Below are positions 23,121-34,557 of a stretch of 64,000 nt of DNA, piece by piece. The stretch lies in assembly GCA_022822365.1 (NCBI GenBank), contig JAJEBV010000031.1:46952-110951 (forward strand), written 5' to 3'. Under the pieces are notes generated by a model, which saw only the letters and a program-made list of their open reading frames with translations, had not been told where the DNA came from and searched no databases. Source of the stretch: Thermoanaerobaculia bacterium. Lineage in GTDB: Bacteria; Acidobacteriota; Thermoanaerobaculia; Multivoradales; Multivoraceae. Position 1 is the stretch's first letter. The number at the start of each line of letters is the position of its first letter. The position numbers were made by a program, and so were the translations under genes.

Positions 23121-23126
23121 GGAACC

Positions 23127-24581
23127 GTGTCGACCCCCGCGAGGAGGGTGGAGGCCGGCCCGCCGGCCGACGCGGCCGGACACCGTGTCGGTCTGGTGAG
23201 TCTCGGCTGCGCGAAGAACCACGTCGACAGCGAGGTGATGCTCGGCGTCCTCGACGGTCAGGGTTTCGAACTGGTCGCGGATCTGGACCGGGCCGACACG
23301 GTCATCGTGAACACCTGCGGCTTCATCGACGAGGCTCGGGAAGAGTCGATCGACGCCATCCTGGACGCCGCCGCCCGCAAGGCGGATGCCGGCGAGTCGG
23401 TACGACAGGTGCTGGTCGCGGGCTGCATGGCCAACCGTTATGGCCGGGAACTTTCCGCCGAGATTCCGGAGATCGACGGCTTCGTCGACCTCGATTCCCT
23501 GCGGCAGGTCGGCGCGCTGGTGCAGCTCGGCGGCAGCCCGGCGGCCGAACCCGCGGCATCCCACCTGGTGTTCGACCACCGCGACTCCCGGCTGTTGACC
23601 ACCGGCGGTTATGCGTACCTGAAGGTCGCCGAGGGCTGCAACAACCCGTGCACCTTTTGCGCGATTCCCGTCTGGCGAGGCCGCCTGCGCAGTCGACCGG
23701 TCGAGAGTCTGGTCCTCGAGGCGCGGGACCTGGTCGAGCGGGGCGCCCGTGAGCTGGTGCTGGTGGCCCAGGACACGACGCGCTACGGCGAGGACCTGGG
23801 CTACGGCCGGCACGGTCTTCTGCGCCTGGTGGAGTCGCTGCTAGCGGAGACGGACGCGGACTGGATCCGGTTCCTCTACGCCTATCCGACCACTCTGGAC
23901 GAGTCCCTGCTGGAGCTCATGGCGAGCGAGCCGCGGCTGGCGTCCTACCTCGACATGCCGCTCCAGCACAGCGACCGGGAGGTGCTGCGGGCAATGCGCC
24001 GGGGCGGATCGGCCGACCGCTACCGCCGGATCTTCGAGCGAGCGCGCGAACTCGACCCGGAGATGAGCCTGCGGACGACCTTCATCGTCGGTTTTCCCGG
24101 CGAGGACGAAGCCGCGTTCGAACGGTTGCTCGAGTTCGTCTCCGAGGTTCGCTTCGACCACCTGGGCGCGTTCGTCTACAGTCCCGAAAGCGACACGCCG
24201 TCGGCGTCCCTGCCAGGGCAGGTGCCGCGCCGGATCGCGGAGGAACGCAGGGAGCGCCTGCTCGAGTTGCAGCGGCAGATCGCGCTGGAACGTCGCGGGC
24301 GTCTGGTCGGCAGGACGCTGCCGATGCTGATCGAGGGGCCGTGCGAAGAGACCGAGCACCTGCTCCAGGCACGGCACCAGGGACTGGCGCCGGAGGTCGA
24401 CGGTCGCGTCCTGATCAACGACGCGGCTGGAAATGGTCCGTTGCCTCTCGGGCTCGTGGCCGGCCGGATCGTCGACGTGGAGATCACCGACGCCTTCGCC
24501 GACGACTCCGTCGGCCGACTCGTGGGCTTTGACGCCGCCGCTTCAACGGCCGGGTCGCCGGCCCTGGAGGCAGGTTCCTGA
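23127..24581 (+). CDS. rimO: ribosomal protein S12 methylthiotransferase RimO
   Basis: 484-residue radical-SAM methylthiotransferase that thiomethylates an aspartate of ribosomal protein S12. The N-terminal UPF0004 domain has VGLVSLGCAKNHVDSEVMLG and VNTCGFIDEAREESIDAI. The radical-SAM cluster motif is C-N-N-P-C-T-F-C (EGCNNPCTFCAIP), and a TRAM domain follows at residues ~385-460. CGFIDEA and CAKNHVDSE distinguish RimO from MiaB. The GTG start is six bases after the acyl-CoA dehydrogenase stop, and the final A of its TGA is the first base of the ribF ATG, so rimO and ribF are translationally coupled. Confidence 0.93.
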   Translation: MSTPARRVEAGPPADAAGHRVGLVSLGCAKNHVDSEVMLGVLDGQGFELVADLDRADTVIVNTCGFIDEAREESIDAILDAAARKADAGESVRQVLVAGCMANRYGRELSAEIPEIDGFVDLDSLRQVGALVQLGGSPAAEPAASHLVFDHRDSRLLTTGGYAYLKVAEGCNNPCTFCAIPVWRGRLRSRPVESLVLEARDLVERGARELVLVAQDTTRYGEDLGYGRHGLLRLVESLLAETDADWIRFLYAYPTTLDESLLELMASEPRLASYLDMPLQHSDREVLRAMRRGGSADRYRRIFERARELDPEMSLRTTFIVGFPGEDEAAFERLLEFVSEVRFDHLGAFVYSPESDTPSASLPGQVPRRIAEERRERLLELQRQIALERRGRLVGRTLPMLIEGPCEETEHLLQARHQGLAPEVDGRVLINDAAGNGPLPLGLVAGRIVDVEITDAFADDSVGRLVGFDAAASTAGSPALEAGS

Positions 24582-25522
24582 TGCAGGCGATCCGCGACGC
24601 CATCGCTTCGACCGAGCTGCCGCGCGGAGTCATTGCGACGATCGGCAACTACGACGGTATCCACATCGGGCAGCAGAGCGTGCTCGACATGGTCACGGGC
24701 CGCGCGCGCGAACTCGGGGCGCCTTCCGCGGTCATCACGTTCGATCCCCATCCGCTGAGCGTCGTCCGTCCGGACGACGCGCCGCCCCGGCTCGTGACGC
24801 AGGCACAGAAGGAGGAGCTGCTTCGGGAAGCCGGCCTGGACTACGTGCTGACGATCAGCTTCACTCACGAGTTCTCGAACACGCGGGCGCGGACGTTCGT
24901 CCGGGATTTCCTGCACGGAAGGCTGGCGGTCGCCGAGCTCTACGTCGGCTCCCACTTCACGTTCGGACGGAGGCGGGAAGGCGATATCGCGCTGCTCAAG
25001 GAGATGGGCGCGTCCCTGGGCTTCGCGGCGGTGGAGATCGACGAGGTTCGAACCGACGGTGAGCGGGTTTCCAGCAGCCGAATTCGGAGTCTCGTCCTGG
25101 ACGGCCGGATCGAGGAGGCGAACAGCCTGCTTGGCCGCCCGTACGCGATGATGGGCACGATCGCCCAGGGTGACCGCATGGGTCAGCGGCTCGGCTGGCC
25201 GACGATCAACCTGGCGCCGGAAAACGAGCTCTACCCCAACAACGGCGTCTATGTGACCAAGGTCTACTTTCCCAGCTTCGAGGCGACCTTCCGGTCGGTC
25301 ACGAACATCGGCACGCGGCCCACCGTCTACGAGAACTACAGGCGGGTGATCGAGAGCCACATCCTCGACTTCTCGAGCGACGTGTACGGCGAGCGGGTGC
25401 ACCTCTCGTTCTGCCGCCACCTTCGGGAGGAGAAGCTCTTTTCGTCGATGATGGACCTGTCCGCCCAGATCGGACGGGATGCGGACGCGGCAAGGGAGTA
25501 CTTTCGACGTACGGAGAGTTGA
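24581..25522 (+). CDS. ribF: bifunctional riboflavin kinase / FAD synthetase RibF
   Basis: 313 residues, normal length. The N-terminal FAD synthetase (nucleotidyltransferase) domain spans residues 1-180 (GVIATIGNYDGIHIGQQ; ITFDPHPLSV; VGSHFTFGRRREGD; VSSSRIR), and the C-terminal riboflavin kinase domain spans 185-310 (GQRLGWPTIN; GVYVTKV; NIGTRPT; ESHILDF). It makes FMN and FAD from riboflavin and ATP, which fits the flavoenzymes encoded nearby. Odd point: the nucleotidyltransferase HxGH motif reads H-I-G-Q, with the second histidine replaced by glutamine. Overlaps the rimO stop by one base. Confidence 0.92.
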   Translation: MQAIRDAIASTELPRGVIATIGNYDGIHIGQQSVLDMVTGRARELGAPSAVITFDPHPLSVVRPDDAPPRLVTQAQKEELLREAGLDYVLTISFTHEFSNTRARTFVRDFLHGRLAVAELYVGSHFTFGRRREGDIALLKEMGASLGFAAVEIDEVRTDGERVSSSRIRSLVLDGRIEEANSLLGRPYAMMGTIAQGDRMGQRLGWPTINLAPENELYPNNGVYVTKVYFPSFEATFRSVTNIGTRPTVYENYRRVIESHILDFSSDVYGERVHLSFCRHLREEKLFSSMMDLSAQIGRDADAAREYFRRTES

Positions 25523-25553
25523 CGAGAGTTGAACTGATACGAGGACCCAACCG

Positions 25554-25883
25554 ATGGCAAGTGAACAGATCTTCAACGTGGACAGCCAGAGCTTCGATGA
25601 TCAGGTACTGGGGTCGGACACCCCGGTGCTGGTGGACTTCTGGGCGACCTGGTGCGGCCCGTGCCGGATGGTGGCGCCGATCCTTGACGAGCTGGCCGGG
25701 GAGTACGACGGGCGCCTCCGCATCGCCAAGCTGGACGTCGACCACGCACAGGACGTGGCCGTTCGCTACGGCGTGCAGGGCATCCCGCACTTCATCCTGT
25801 TCAGGGACGGCGAGATCCTGGGCCGCATGACCGGCGCCGCGCCGAAGATGCGGTTCGAGGCCTTCCTCAACGATCACGTCTGA
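25554..25883 (+). CDS. trxA: thioredoxin
   Basis: 109-residue single-domain thioredoxin with the classical active site WCGPC (VDFWATWCGPCRM), the cis-proline loop GIPHFILFRDG and no signal peptide, so it is cytoplasmic. It donates electrons to disulfide-bonded client enzymes and is regenerated by thioredoxin reductase, which is not in this window. It lies 31 bases after ribF and 22 bases before the M24 peptidase gene, all on the plus strand, so it is probably part of the rimO-ribF run. Confidence 0.95.
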   Translation: MASEQIFNVDSQSFDDQVLGSDTPVLVDFWATWCGPCRMVAPILDELAGEYDGRLRIAKLDVDHAQDVAVRYGVQGIPHFILFRDGEILGRMTGAAPKMRFEAFLNDHV

Positions 25884-25905
25884 TCCGGAACCTGGCGCCG
25901 GCGGG

Positions 25906-27165
25906 ATGACCTGGCCGCGCAGCGAGCTCCTGGGGGCGCTTCTTGCCGAGGAGAAGGCCGAGGCGCTCGTGGTCCTGGCCGGCTCGAGCCGTGACCCGGA
26001 CCTGGCTCCCTTTGTCGGAGGCGCCCGGCTGGGAGAGGCCTGCGTGGTGGCGCACGGCGGTGGCGTTTGCCTCGCGTACTTCACGTCGATGGAGCGGGAA
26101 GAGGCTGCCCGGGCGGAGGCGGATGGTGTCGAACTGCTGCACCCGGCCGACTTCGACATGGAGTCACTCCGCAAGGGCGGCAAGAGCCGCGAAGAGATCC
26201 TCGCGGCGGCGGTGAACGCCGCCTTCGAGCGCACCGGGATCGGCGCAGGCAGGGTCGTCCTCGCGGGACGGCCGCCGGCCGGATCCGCTCTGGCCCTGGC
26301 TCGCACCCTGGAGGAGGGAGGCCGGCAGCCGGTCTCGGGCCGGGCACTGATGCTGGCGTTGCGGCGGAGGAAGACCGGCAGCGAGATCGAGGGAATCGCC
26401 GCCGCCGCCCGCGCCACGGTAGAGGCCTTCGAGTCGGTGGCCCGGATGCTGGCCGAGAGTTCGGTCCGGGGGCGCGGGGAACTCTGGCTGCACGAAGAAC
26501 GCGTCACCGTGGCCAGGGTCAAGGCGGTTGCCGCACAGGTGTTCGCGGGACACGCCCTGGAACAGCCGGAGAGCTCCATCGTCGCTCCGGCGGAGGAGGG
26601 CGCCACCGGTCACAGCACCGGTACGCCCGACCGGGTGCTGCGGGCCGGCGAATCCGTCGTCGTCGATCTGTTCCCGCGGGCTCGGCTGTTCGCCGATTGC
26701 ACGAGGACCTTCTGCGTCGGCGAGCCGCCCGAGGCTCTGGTGCGGGCGCACGGCCTCGTGCTGGAGGTGCTCAAGGCCAGTCTCGAAGCGGTTCGGCCCG
26801 GCATTCGCGGCTGGACCCTGCACGAGCGCGTGTGCCGCCTGTTCGAGAAGGAGGGCTTCGAGGTGCCGGACCGGAACCCCGGCGCTCAGACCGGCTACTT
26901 CCACCTTCTCGGCCACGGCGTCGGCTACGAACTGCACGAGCTGCCGAGCTTTCGGAAGACCGGGCCGGGTACGGAGGAACTCGTCGCCGGCGACGCGGTC
27001 ACGATCGAGCCCGGGCTCTACGACCCGGACGCCGGGTGGGGAGTGCGGCTTGAGGATCTCGTCGTCGTCACCGGGGACGGCATGACGAATCTCACGCCCT
27101 TGCCCTACGATCTCGATCCCCGCGCCTGGCGGACTGGGTGCGCCGGCGCCCCCGCCGGCTTCTGA
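25906..27165 (+). CDS. M24 family metallopeptidase (Xaa-Pro aminopeptidase-like)
   Basis: 419-residue pita-bread-fold peptidase. The N-terminal creatinase-like domain covers residues 1-150; the catalytic domain carries the five metal ligands in VVVDLFPRARLFADCTRTFC (two Asp), FHLLGHGVGYELHE (His), VTIEPGLYD (Glu) and GVRLEDLVVV (Glu). It is likely to cleave N-terminal residues before proline or a related dipeptide. The last ten residues (TGCAGAPAGF) are encoded by a repeat element also found between genes at 5846, so the natural C-terminus has been replaced or extended. It converges with guaB. Confidence 0.87.
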   Translation: MTWPRSELLGALLAEEKAEALVVLAGSSRDPDLAPFVGGARLGEACVVAHGGGVCLAYFTSMEREEAARAEADGVELLHPADFDMESLRKGGKSREEILAAAVNAAFERTGIGAGRVVLAGRPPAGSALALARTLEEGGRQPVSGRALMLALRRRKTGSEIEGIAAAARATVEAFESVARMLAESSVRGRGELWLHEERVTVARVKAVAAQVFAGHALEQPESSIVAPAEEGATGHSTGTPDRVLRAGESVVVDLFPRARLFADCTRTFCVGEPPEALVRAHGLVLEVLKASLEAVRPGIRGWTLHERVCRLFEKEGFEVPDRNPGAQTGYFHLLGHGVGYELHELPSFRKTGPGTEELVAGDAVTIEPGLYDPDAGWGVRLEDLVVVTGDGMTNLTPLPYDLDPRAWRTGCAGAPAGF

Positions 27166-27180
27166 AAAGGGCGCGCCGCG
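27133..27180. repeat. REP-like GC hairpin element, copy B, partly coding
   Basis: Begins ACTGGGTGCGCCGGCGCCC and continues CCGCCGGCTTC; about 26 of 29 bases match the intergenic element at 5846. The first 32 bases encode the last residues and stop of the M24 peptidase; the rest (GGGCGCGCCGCGAAGC) lies in the spacer before guaB. Confidence 0.5.
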
Positions 27181-27201
27181 AAGCAGCGACCACGTTGCTC
27201 C

Positions 27202-28683
27202 CTAACTCCGGTCGACCCAGTAGTTGGGCGCTTCCTTCGTGATGACGACGTCGTGCGCGTGGCCCTCCTTCTGGCCCGCGGCGGTGACCCGGACCATGCG
27301 GGCGGCGGTGCGCAGTTCGGAGATGCTCGCGCAGCCCGAGAGGCCCATGCCGGAGCGCAGGCCGCCAGTCAGTTGGGCGATCACCTGGTGGACGCTGCCC
27401 TTGTGCGGGACCATGCCTTCGATGCCCTCGGGCACCAGCTTCGAAAGCGGTTCGTCATCGGACTGGAAGTACCGGTCGGCGCTGCCCTCGGCCATCGCGG
27501 AGAGGGAACCCATTCCGCGGTATGCCTTGTAGCTGCGGCCCTGGTAGAGGATCGTCTCGCCGGGGCTTTCCTCGGTGCCGGCGAGCAGAGAGCCGACCAT
27601 GACGCTGTGAGCGCCGCAGGCCAGCGCCTTCGTCAGGTCGCCGGAGAAGCGGATGCCGCCGTCGGCAACGAGGGGCACTTCGCCGGCTTCGGAAGCGGCG
27701 TCGCGGATTGCCGTGACCTGGGGCATGCCGGCGCCGGTGACGACGCGGGTAGTGCAGATGCTGCCCGGGCCGATGCCGACCTTGATTCCGTCGGCGCCGC
27801 GTTCGACGAGCGCACGGGCACCTTCGGCGCTCGCCACGTTGCCGACCAGGAGCTGGGCGTCGGGCAGCGCCTCGCGGATTCCGGTCAACGCACCGAGCAC
27901 GCCGCGACTGTGCGCGTGGGAGGAGTCCACGACGAGCACGTCGGCCTGGGCCGAGGCCAGCGCCTGCGCCCGTTCCAGGTAGTCGCCGGCCGTGCCGACC
28001 GCCGCCGCCACTCGCAGGCGACCGAGGTCGTCCTTGCAGGCGATCGGATACTCCATCATCTTCTGGATGTCCTTGACGGTGATCAGGCCCTTCAGGTTGC
28101 CGTCGTCGTCCACGACCAGCAGCTTCTCGATCCGGTGCTGGTGAAGCTGCGCCTTGGCCTGTTCCAGCGTCGTTCCCTGGGGAACCGTGACCAGGTTCTC
28201 GTGCGTCATCAGCTCGGACACGGGACGGCTCGTGTTCGTCTCGAACCGCAGGTCGCGGTTGGTCAGGATGCCCACCAGGTGCCCCTCGCCGTCGGTGACG
28301 GGAACGCCCGAGATCTTGAAGCGGGCCATCAGGTCGAGCGCCTCGTGGATGCGCTGCTCGGGCCGGATCGTGATCGGGTTGACGATCATCCCCGCCTCGG
28401 AGCGCTTGACCCGGTCGACTTCGGTGGCCTGGGCCTCGATGGAGAGGTTCTTGTGGATCACCCCGATGCCGCCTTCCTGGGCCAGGGCGATCGCCAGCTC
28501 GGCCTCGGTCACGGTGTCCATCGCGGCCGAGATCAGAGGGATGTTCAGTTCGATCCCGCGCGTGACGCGGGTGCCGAGGCGGACATCGTTCGGATGCACC
28601 TCCGACAGGCCCGGGGCCAGGAGGACATCGTCGAAGGTGAGGGCAAGTGCGGGGGTGCCACCCCCTGAATCCGACGTTTCCAT
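27202..28683 (-). CDS. guaB: inosine-5'-monophosphate dehydrogenase
   Basis: 493-residue IMP dehydrogenase, which converts IMP to XMP with NAD+ as the committed step of GMP synthesis. The catalytic loop [15 protein letters not shown] holds C310. A pair of CBS domains (residues ~98-215) is inserted in the barrel as usual, and the flap region ends ...[10 protein letters not shown]. The N-terminus [18 protein letters not shown] is canonical. ATG 28683 is chosen; TAGCGT ends five bases before it and no Shine-Dalgarno is present. A hairpin GCCGGG-ACGCA-CCCGGC (28706-28722) lies just upstream and may end the secA transcript. Guanine nucleotide supply pairs functionally with gmk at 47 kb. Confidence 0.95.
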   Translation of the reverse strand: METSDSGGGTPALALTFDDVLLAPGLSEVHPNDVRLGTRVTRGIELNIPLISAAMDTVTEAELAIALAQEGGIGVIHKNLSIEAQATEVDRVKRSEAGMIVNPITIRPEQRIHEALDLMARFKISGVPVTDGEGHLVGILTNRDLRFETNTSRPVSELMTHENLVTVPQGTTLEQAKAQLHQHRIEKLLVVDDDGNLKGLITVKDIQKMMEYPIACKDDLGRLRVAAAVGTAGDYLERAQALASAQADVLVVDSSHAHSRGVLGALTGIREALPDAQLLVGNVASAEGARALVERGADGIKVGIGPGSICTTRVVTGAGMPQVTAIRDAASEAGEVPLVADGGIRFSGDLTKALACGAHSVMVGSLLAGTEESPGETILYQGRSYKAYRGMGSLSAMAEGSADRYFQSDDEPLSKLVPEGIEGMVPHKGSVHQVIAQLTGGLRSGMGLSGCASISELRTAARMVRVTAAGQKEGHAHDVVITKEAPNYWVDRS

Positions 28684-28772
28684 GCCGAACGCTATCAACT
28701 GGCAAGCCGGGACGCACCCGGCAGGCGAGCGGTTACCCGGTAGTCAGCTCAGTGCGGACGCGGTGTCGACCT

Positions 28773-31595
<2,823 letters not shown>

Positions 31596-31692
31596 GGGAG
31601 CGTTCCCTTCGGTCCGCGCGACGGTGGCGCCGACCGCTTGCCGGGAAGAAGGCTGGGAATCCTAGCGCGGCGTTTCGTGACGCAGCGGGGCC

Positions 31693-32580
31693 TCAGCCCT
31701 GGTCCCGCAGATACTCGAACGGGTTGCGGGGGTCGCCTTCGAGTCGCACCTCGTAGTGCAGGTGGTAACCCGTCGCCCGTCCGGAGTTGCCGACCCGGCC
31801 CAGGACGTCGCCGCGCTGGACCTCCTGGCCCTCCTCGACGAGGATCTCGGCCAGGTGCCCGTACCGCGTCTCGTAGCCGAAGCGGTGGAGCACGTAGACG
31901 GCCCGGCCCAGGTTGCCCATCCGCTCCGCGCGGACGATGATCCCGTTCGCCGTCGCGAGTACCGGAAAACCGCGATCCGCGGAGATGTCGAGACCGGAGT
32001 GGTGGGCTCGCTGTCCGGTGATCGGATCGCGCCGGAATCCGAATCCGCTGTTGATCACGCCGCGCACCGGCCAGATCATCGGGGTCGAGTCGAGGACGAG
32101 CTGACGTTCCTGGAACGCGCCGTCGACGGCGTCGAGACGACCTCCGAGCAGCGACGCACGTGTCTCCAGGAGAGACAGATCGGAACTGTCCGGCGCGCTC
32201 AGGCTCGTGAAGGTGCCGCCGGCGCCGGCTTCCGACAGCCGACTCTCCGGCTCGCCGCCAACGATCTGTTCGAGTCCGGCGACGATCGCGAGGTCGCGAG
32301 TGCGGTCCTCCGCCTCGGTCAACGCCTGTTGCAGGCGGGAGACGCTTGCCTCGAAGGAGGCGTTGGAGCGGCGCAGATCCACGTTCTCGCGCTGTATCCG
32401 CTCCAGGTCGCGGAGCTGGACCGCCGATCGGACCTGATAGACGGTAACCCAGCCCGTAACGCCGAGCACGAGCGCGGCCGCCGCCACGATGGCGGTCAAC
32501 CAGCGGCTGCTGATCCGGAACTGCCGCGTTCGCCTCATCGAGTGAGGGACGAAAACGATCGTGTGAGTCCTTTGCGGCAT
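31693..32580 (-). CDS. membrane-anchored M23 murein peptidase (MepM/NlpD-like)
   Basis: 295 residues: a short cytoplasmic basic segment, a signal-anchor helix at 28-46 (LTAIVAAAALVLGVTGWVTV), a coiled-coil-like region at 55-105, a linker, and a LytM/M23 domain at ~165-290. The zinc site is complete: H194xxxD198 (HHSGLDISAD), H242 (RYGHLAE) and H273xH275 (GYHLHYEV). It should cleave peptidoglycan cross-links in the periplasm. ATG 32580 was chosen over an upstream TTG at 32607. Its own promoter lies just upstream, and a strong hairpin separates it from yifB. This gene order (M23 then secA) is common in bacteria. Confidence 0.9.
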   Translation of the reverse strand: MPQRTHTIVFVPHSMRRTRQFRISSRWLTAIVAAAALVLGVTGWVTVYQVRSAVQLRDLERIQRENVDLRRSNASFEASVSRLQQALTEAEDRTRDLAIVAGLEQIVGGEPESRLSEAGAGGTFTSLSAPDSSDLSLLETRASLLGGRLDAVDGAFQERQLVLDSTPMIWPVRGVINSGFGFRRDPITGQRAHHSGLDISADRGFPVLATANGIIVRAERMGNLGRAVYVLHRFGYETRYGHLAEILVEEGQEVQRGDVLGRVGNSGRATGYHLHYEVRLEGDPRNPFEYLRDQG

Positions 32581-32594
32581 ATCGACCGGGATCG

Positions 32595-32623
32595 ATTTTA
32601 GCAGCAAACGCCTGAGCCGTCAG
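32595..32623 (-). promoter_or_regulatory. sigma-70-type promoter of the M23 peptidase gene
   Basis: On the minus strand CTGACG (32623-32618), a 17-base spacer and TAAAAT (32600-32595). The predicted RNA start falls within about ten bases of the ATG at 32580, so the leader would be very short. Confidence 0.55.
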
Positions 32624-32625
32624 AG

Positions 32626-32667
32626 CGGCGGCCGGGCGAGGCGGAGGGTAGCCCCGCCCGGCCGCCG
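32626..32667 (-). terminator. 13-bp hairpin after yifB
   Basis: CGGCGGCCGGGCG (32626-32638) and CGCCCGGCCGCCG (32655-32667) are exact reverse complements with a 16-base loop. It stands 13 bases after the yifB stop and directly before the M23 promoter. No U-run follows, so it may be a factor-dependent end or an insulator. Confidence 0.5.
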
Positions 32668-32679
32668 TGCGCGTCGGCG

Positions 32680-34203
32680 TCATGGGTTGCGGCGGTCCAG
32701 CGGCCGGTACTGAATCGCTTCCGCAACGTGGGTGACGTCGATCCGCGGGGAGGAGTCCAGATCGGCAATCGTGCGAGCCACCTTGAGTGCTCTGGCCAGT
32801 GCCCTGGCCGACATGGCCAGGCGCTCGAAGGCCGCGTCGAGCAGGCTCTGGGCCGCTTCGGTGGGTTGGCAGTGCTCTTCCAGATCCCGGCGCGACATCG
32901 TGCTGTTCAGGGGCTCCGGATGGCCGGCGGGGAAGCGGAAGGCCTGGGTGCGGCGGGCCGCCGCCACCCTCTCCGCGATCTCGGCGGAGCCCTCGCAGGC
33001 CGGTCCCTTCAGGTCCTCCAGGCTGGGAACCGGCATCTCGACGTGGAGATCGATCCGGTCGAGCAGGGGACCGGAAAGCTGGCGGCGATAGCGGTCGATG
33101 TCTCCCGCCGCGCAGACGCACTCCGCCCGCGGATCACCGAGGTGGCCGCAGCGGCAGGGGTTGCAGGCGGCGACCAGGGTGAAGCGGGCGGGGAAGGTGA
33201 GCCGGGCTTTCGCCCGGACGACCGTGACGACGCCGTCCTCGAGCGGCTGGCGAAGCGCTTCGAGCGCATCGCGCCGGAATTCGGGCAGTTCGTCCAGGAA
33301 CAGCACGCCGGCGTGGGCCAGGCTGATCTCTCCGGGTCGGGGAACCGATCCGCCGCCGATCAGGCCCGACGAGGAAACACCGGCGTGCGGGCTGCGGAAG
33401 GGGCGAGTCCAGACCAGTCCACCGGCGCCGTGCGCGAGGCCGGACAGGGAGTGAATCTTCGTCACCGTGATCGCCTCCACGCCGGTGAGCGGCGGCAGGA
33501 TGCCGGGCAGACGGCGGGCAAGCATCGTCTTGCCGGTTCCCGGCGGCCCGACGAAGAGGACGTTGTGCCCGCCGGCCGCGGCGATCTCCAGGGCCCGCTT
33601 GGCCGTTTCCTGGCCGCGGACGTCCGAGAAGTCGGGCTCCGTGCCGTCCGTGCTCCTCTGTGGCGGCATCGCCGTCGCCGGCGTGAGGACACGGTCGCCC
33701 GTCAGGTGTTCGATCGCCTCACGGAGGTGGGCGACGGGGATCACCTTCGTTCCGCCGATGGAGGCGGCTTGCCGGCTGTTCGCCGCCGGCAGAAGGACTT
33801 CACGGATGCCGAGTCTTCCCGCCAGCTCCGTGATGGACAGGGCGCCTCGAACGGGGCGCACTTCGCCGTCGAGGCCCAGTTCGCCACAGGCCATCCGGCC
33901 CTCGAGAGACTCGGCGGTGAGTTCGCGATTGGCGGTCAGCAGCCCGAGAGCGATCGGCAGGTCGAGCTGGTTGCCCTCCTTGCGCAGATCCGCGGGCGCC
34001 AGGTTGATGACGACGTTGCGGCTCTGGAGGTCGTAGCCGCTGCTCCGGATCGCCGCCCGTACGCGATCACGGCTCTCCCGTACCGCGGTGTCGGGCAAGC
34101 CGATCAACTGCATCGCCGGCAAGCCGAAGTAGGCCGCGACTTCCACCTGGACCTCCCGCGCTTCGACGCCCCAGGGCGTCGCGGAGTTCATGTACGCGAT
34201 CAC
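32680..34203 (-). CDS. YifB/ComM family AAA+ ATPase (Mg-chelatase-like)
   Basis: 507-residue protein with an N-terminal Lon-like ChlI domain (ATPWGVEAREVQVEVAAYFG; GLPDTAVRESRDRVRAAI), a central AAA+ Mg-chelatase domain with Walker A FVGPPGTGKTMLARRLPG and Walker B-like LFLDELPEF, a cysteine pair region NPCRCGHLGDPRAECVC, and the C-terminal Mg_chelatase_C helix bundle. ComM, the characterised homologue, is a hexameric helicase that helps branch migration in natural transformation, and that role is inferred here. The GTG at 34203 aligns with the family N-terminus; the ATG four codons later is possible. A hairpin and a small-ORF transcript lie upstream on the same strand. Confidence 0.92.
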   Translation of the reverse strand: MIAYMNSATPWGVEAREVQVEVAAYFGLPAMQLIGLPDTAVRESRDRVRAAIRSSGYDLQSRNVVINLAPADLRKEGNQLDLPIALGLLTANRELTAESLEGRMACGELGLDGEVRPVRGALSITELAGRLGIREVLLPAANSRQAASIGGTKVIPVAHLREAIEHLTGDRVLTPATAMPPQRSTDGTEPDFSDVRGQETAKRALEIAAAGGHNVLFVGPPGTGKTMLARRLPGILPPLTGVEAITVTKIHSLSGLAHGAGGLVWTRPFRSPHAGVSSSGLIGGGSVPRPGEISLAHAGVLFLDELPEFRRDALEALRQPLEDGVVTVVRAKARLTFPARFTLVAACNPCRCGHLGDPRAECVCAAGDIDRYRRQLSGPLLDRIDLHVEMPVPSLEDLKGPACEGSAEIAERVAAARRTQAFRFPAGHPEPLNSTMSRRDLEEHCQPTEAAQSLLDAAFERLAMSARALARALKVARTIADLDSSPRIDVTHVAEAIQYRPLDRRNP

Positions 34204-34256
34204 ATGGACTAAGACGGAAGGTCGCTCCCGAAGCGTGTTCGGCCACCCAAACGCAA

Positions 34257-34287
34257 TGAGAGCGCAGGCGAAGAACCTGCGCTCTCA
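34257..34287 (-). terminator. 12-bp perfect hairpin between the small ORF and yifB
   Basis: TGAGAGCGCAGG (34257-34268), loop CGAAGAA, CCTGCGCTCTCA (34276-34287). Read on the minus strand it follows the small-ORF transcript and ends 53 bases before the yifB start; the downstream bases TTGCGTTTGGG are only weakly T-rich. Terminator or attenuator; the stem could also form in plus-strand RNA. Confidence 0.55.
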
Positions 34288-34437
34288 GAGTGTCCCGGGC
34301 TCGGGATGGATGCGTTTTCGCGGTAGGCGGTCTATGCCCGGTGGGCCCTGACTCGTTCTGGCTTGCCTCGGCGCTGTCCGTTCGGACGGCTCGGGCGGTT
34401 CAGGCGACGGTCGAGCGGCCGGAAATCATGGGTCCAT

Positions 34438-34527
34438 TCAAGCCCTGGACTCGGCGGCCCCCGGCTTGGCTCCCGCGCCGGTCAGCGTCGGGGCAACCGG
34501 GGGCTGGAGATGGCCCGGTGGTGTCAT
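34438..34527 (-). CDS. possible small protein or leader peptide, 29 residues
   Basis: The reading frame starts MTPPGHLQPPVAPTL and ends AGAKPGAAESRA before TGA. It is proline/alanine-rich, with no membrane helix or cysteine and no known family. What makes it credible is its setting: GGAAGGAGG, close to a perfect Shine-Dalgarno, sits five bases before the ATG. A promoter with TTGACA and 17-base spacing lies about 30-60 bases upstream, and a perfect hairpin lies downstream. It could be a small protein, a leader peptide controlling yifB, or chance translation on a small RNA. Confidence 0.4.
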   Translation of the reverse strand: MTPPGHLQPPVAPTLTGAGAKPGAAESRA

Positions 34528-34557
34528 GGAACCTCCTTCCGTCTCATCGGTGAAACC

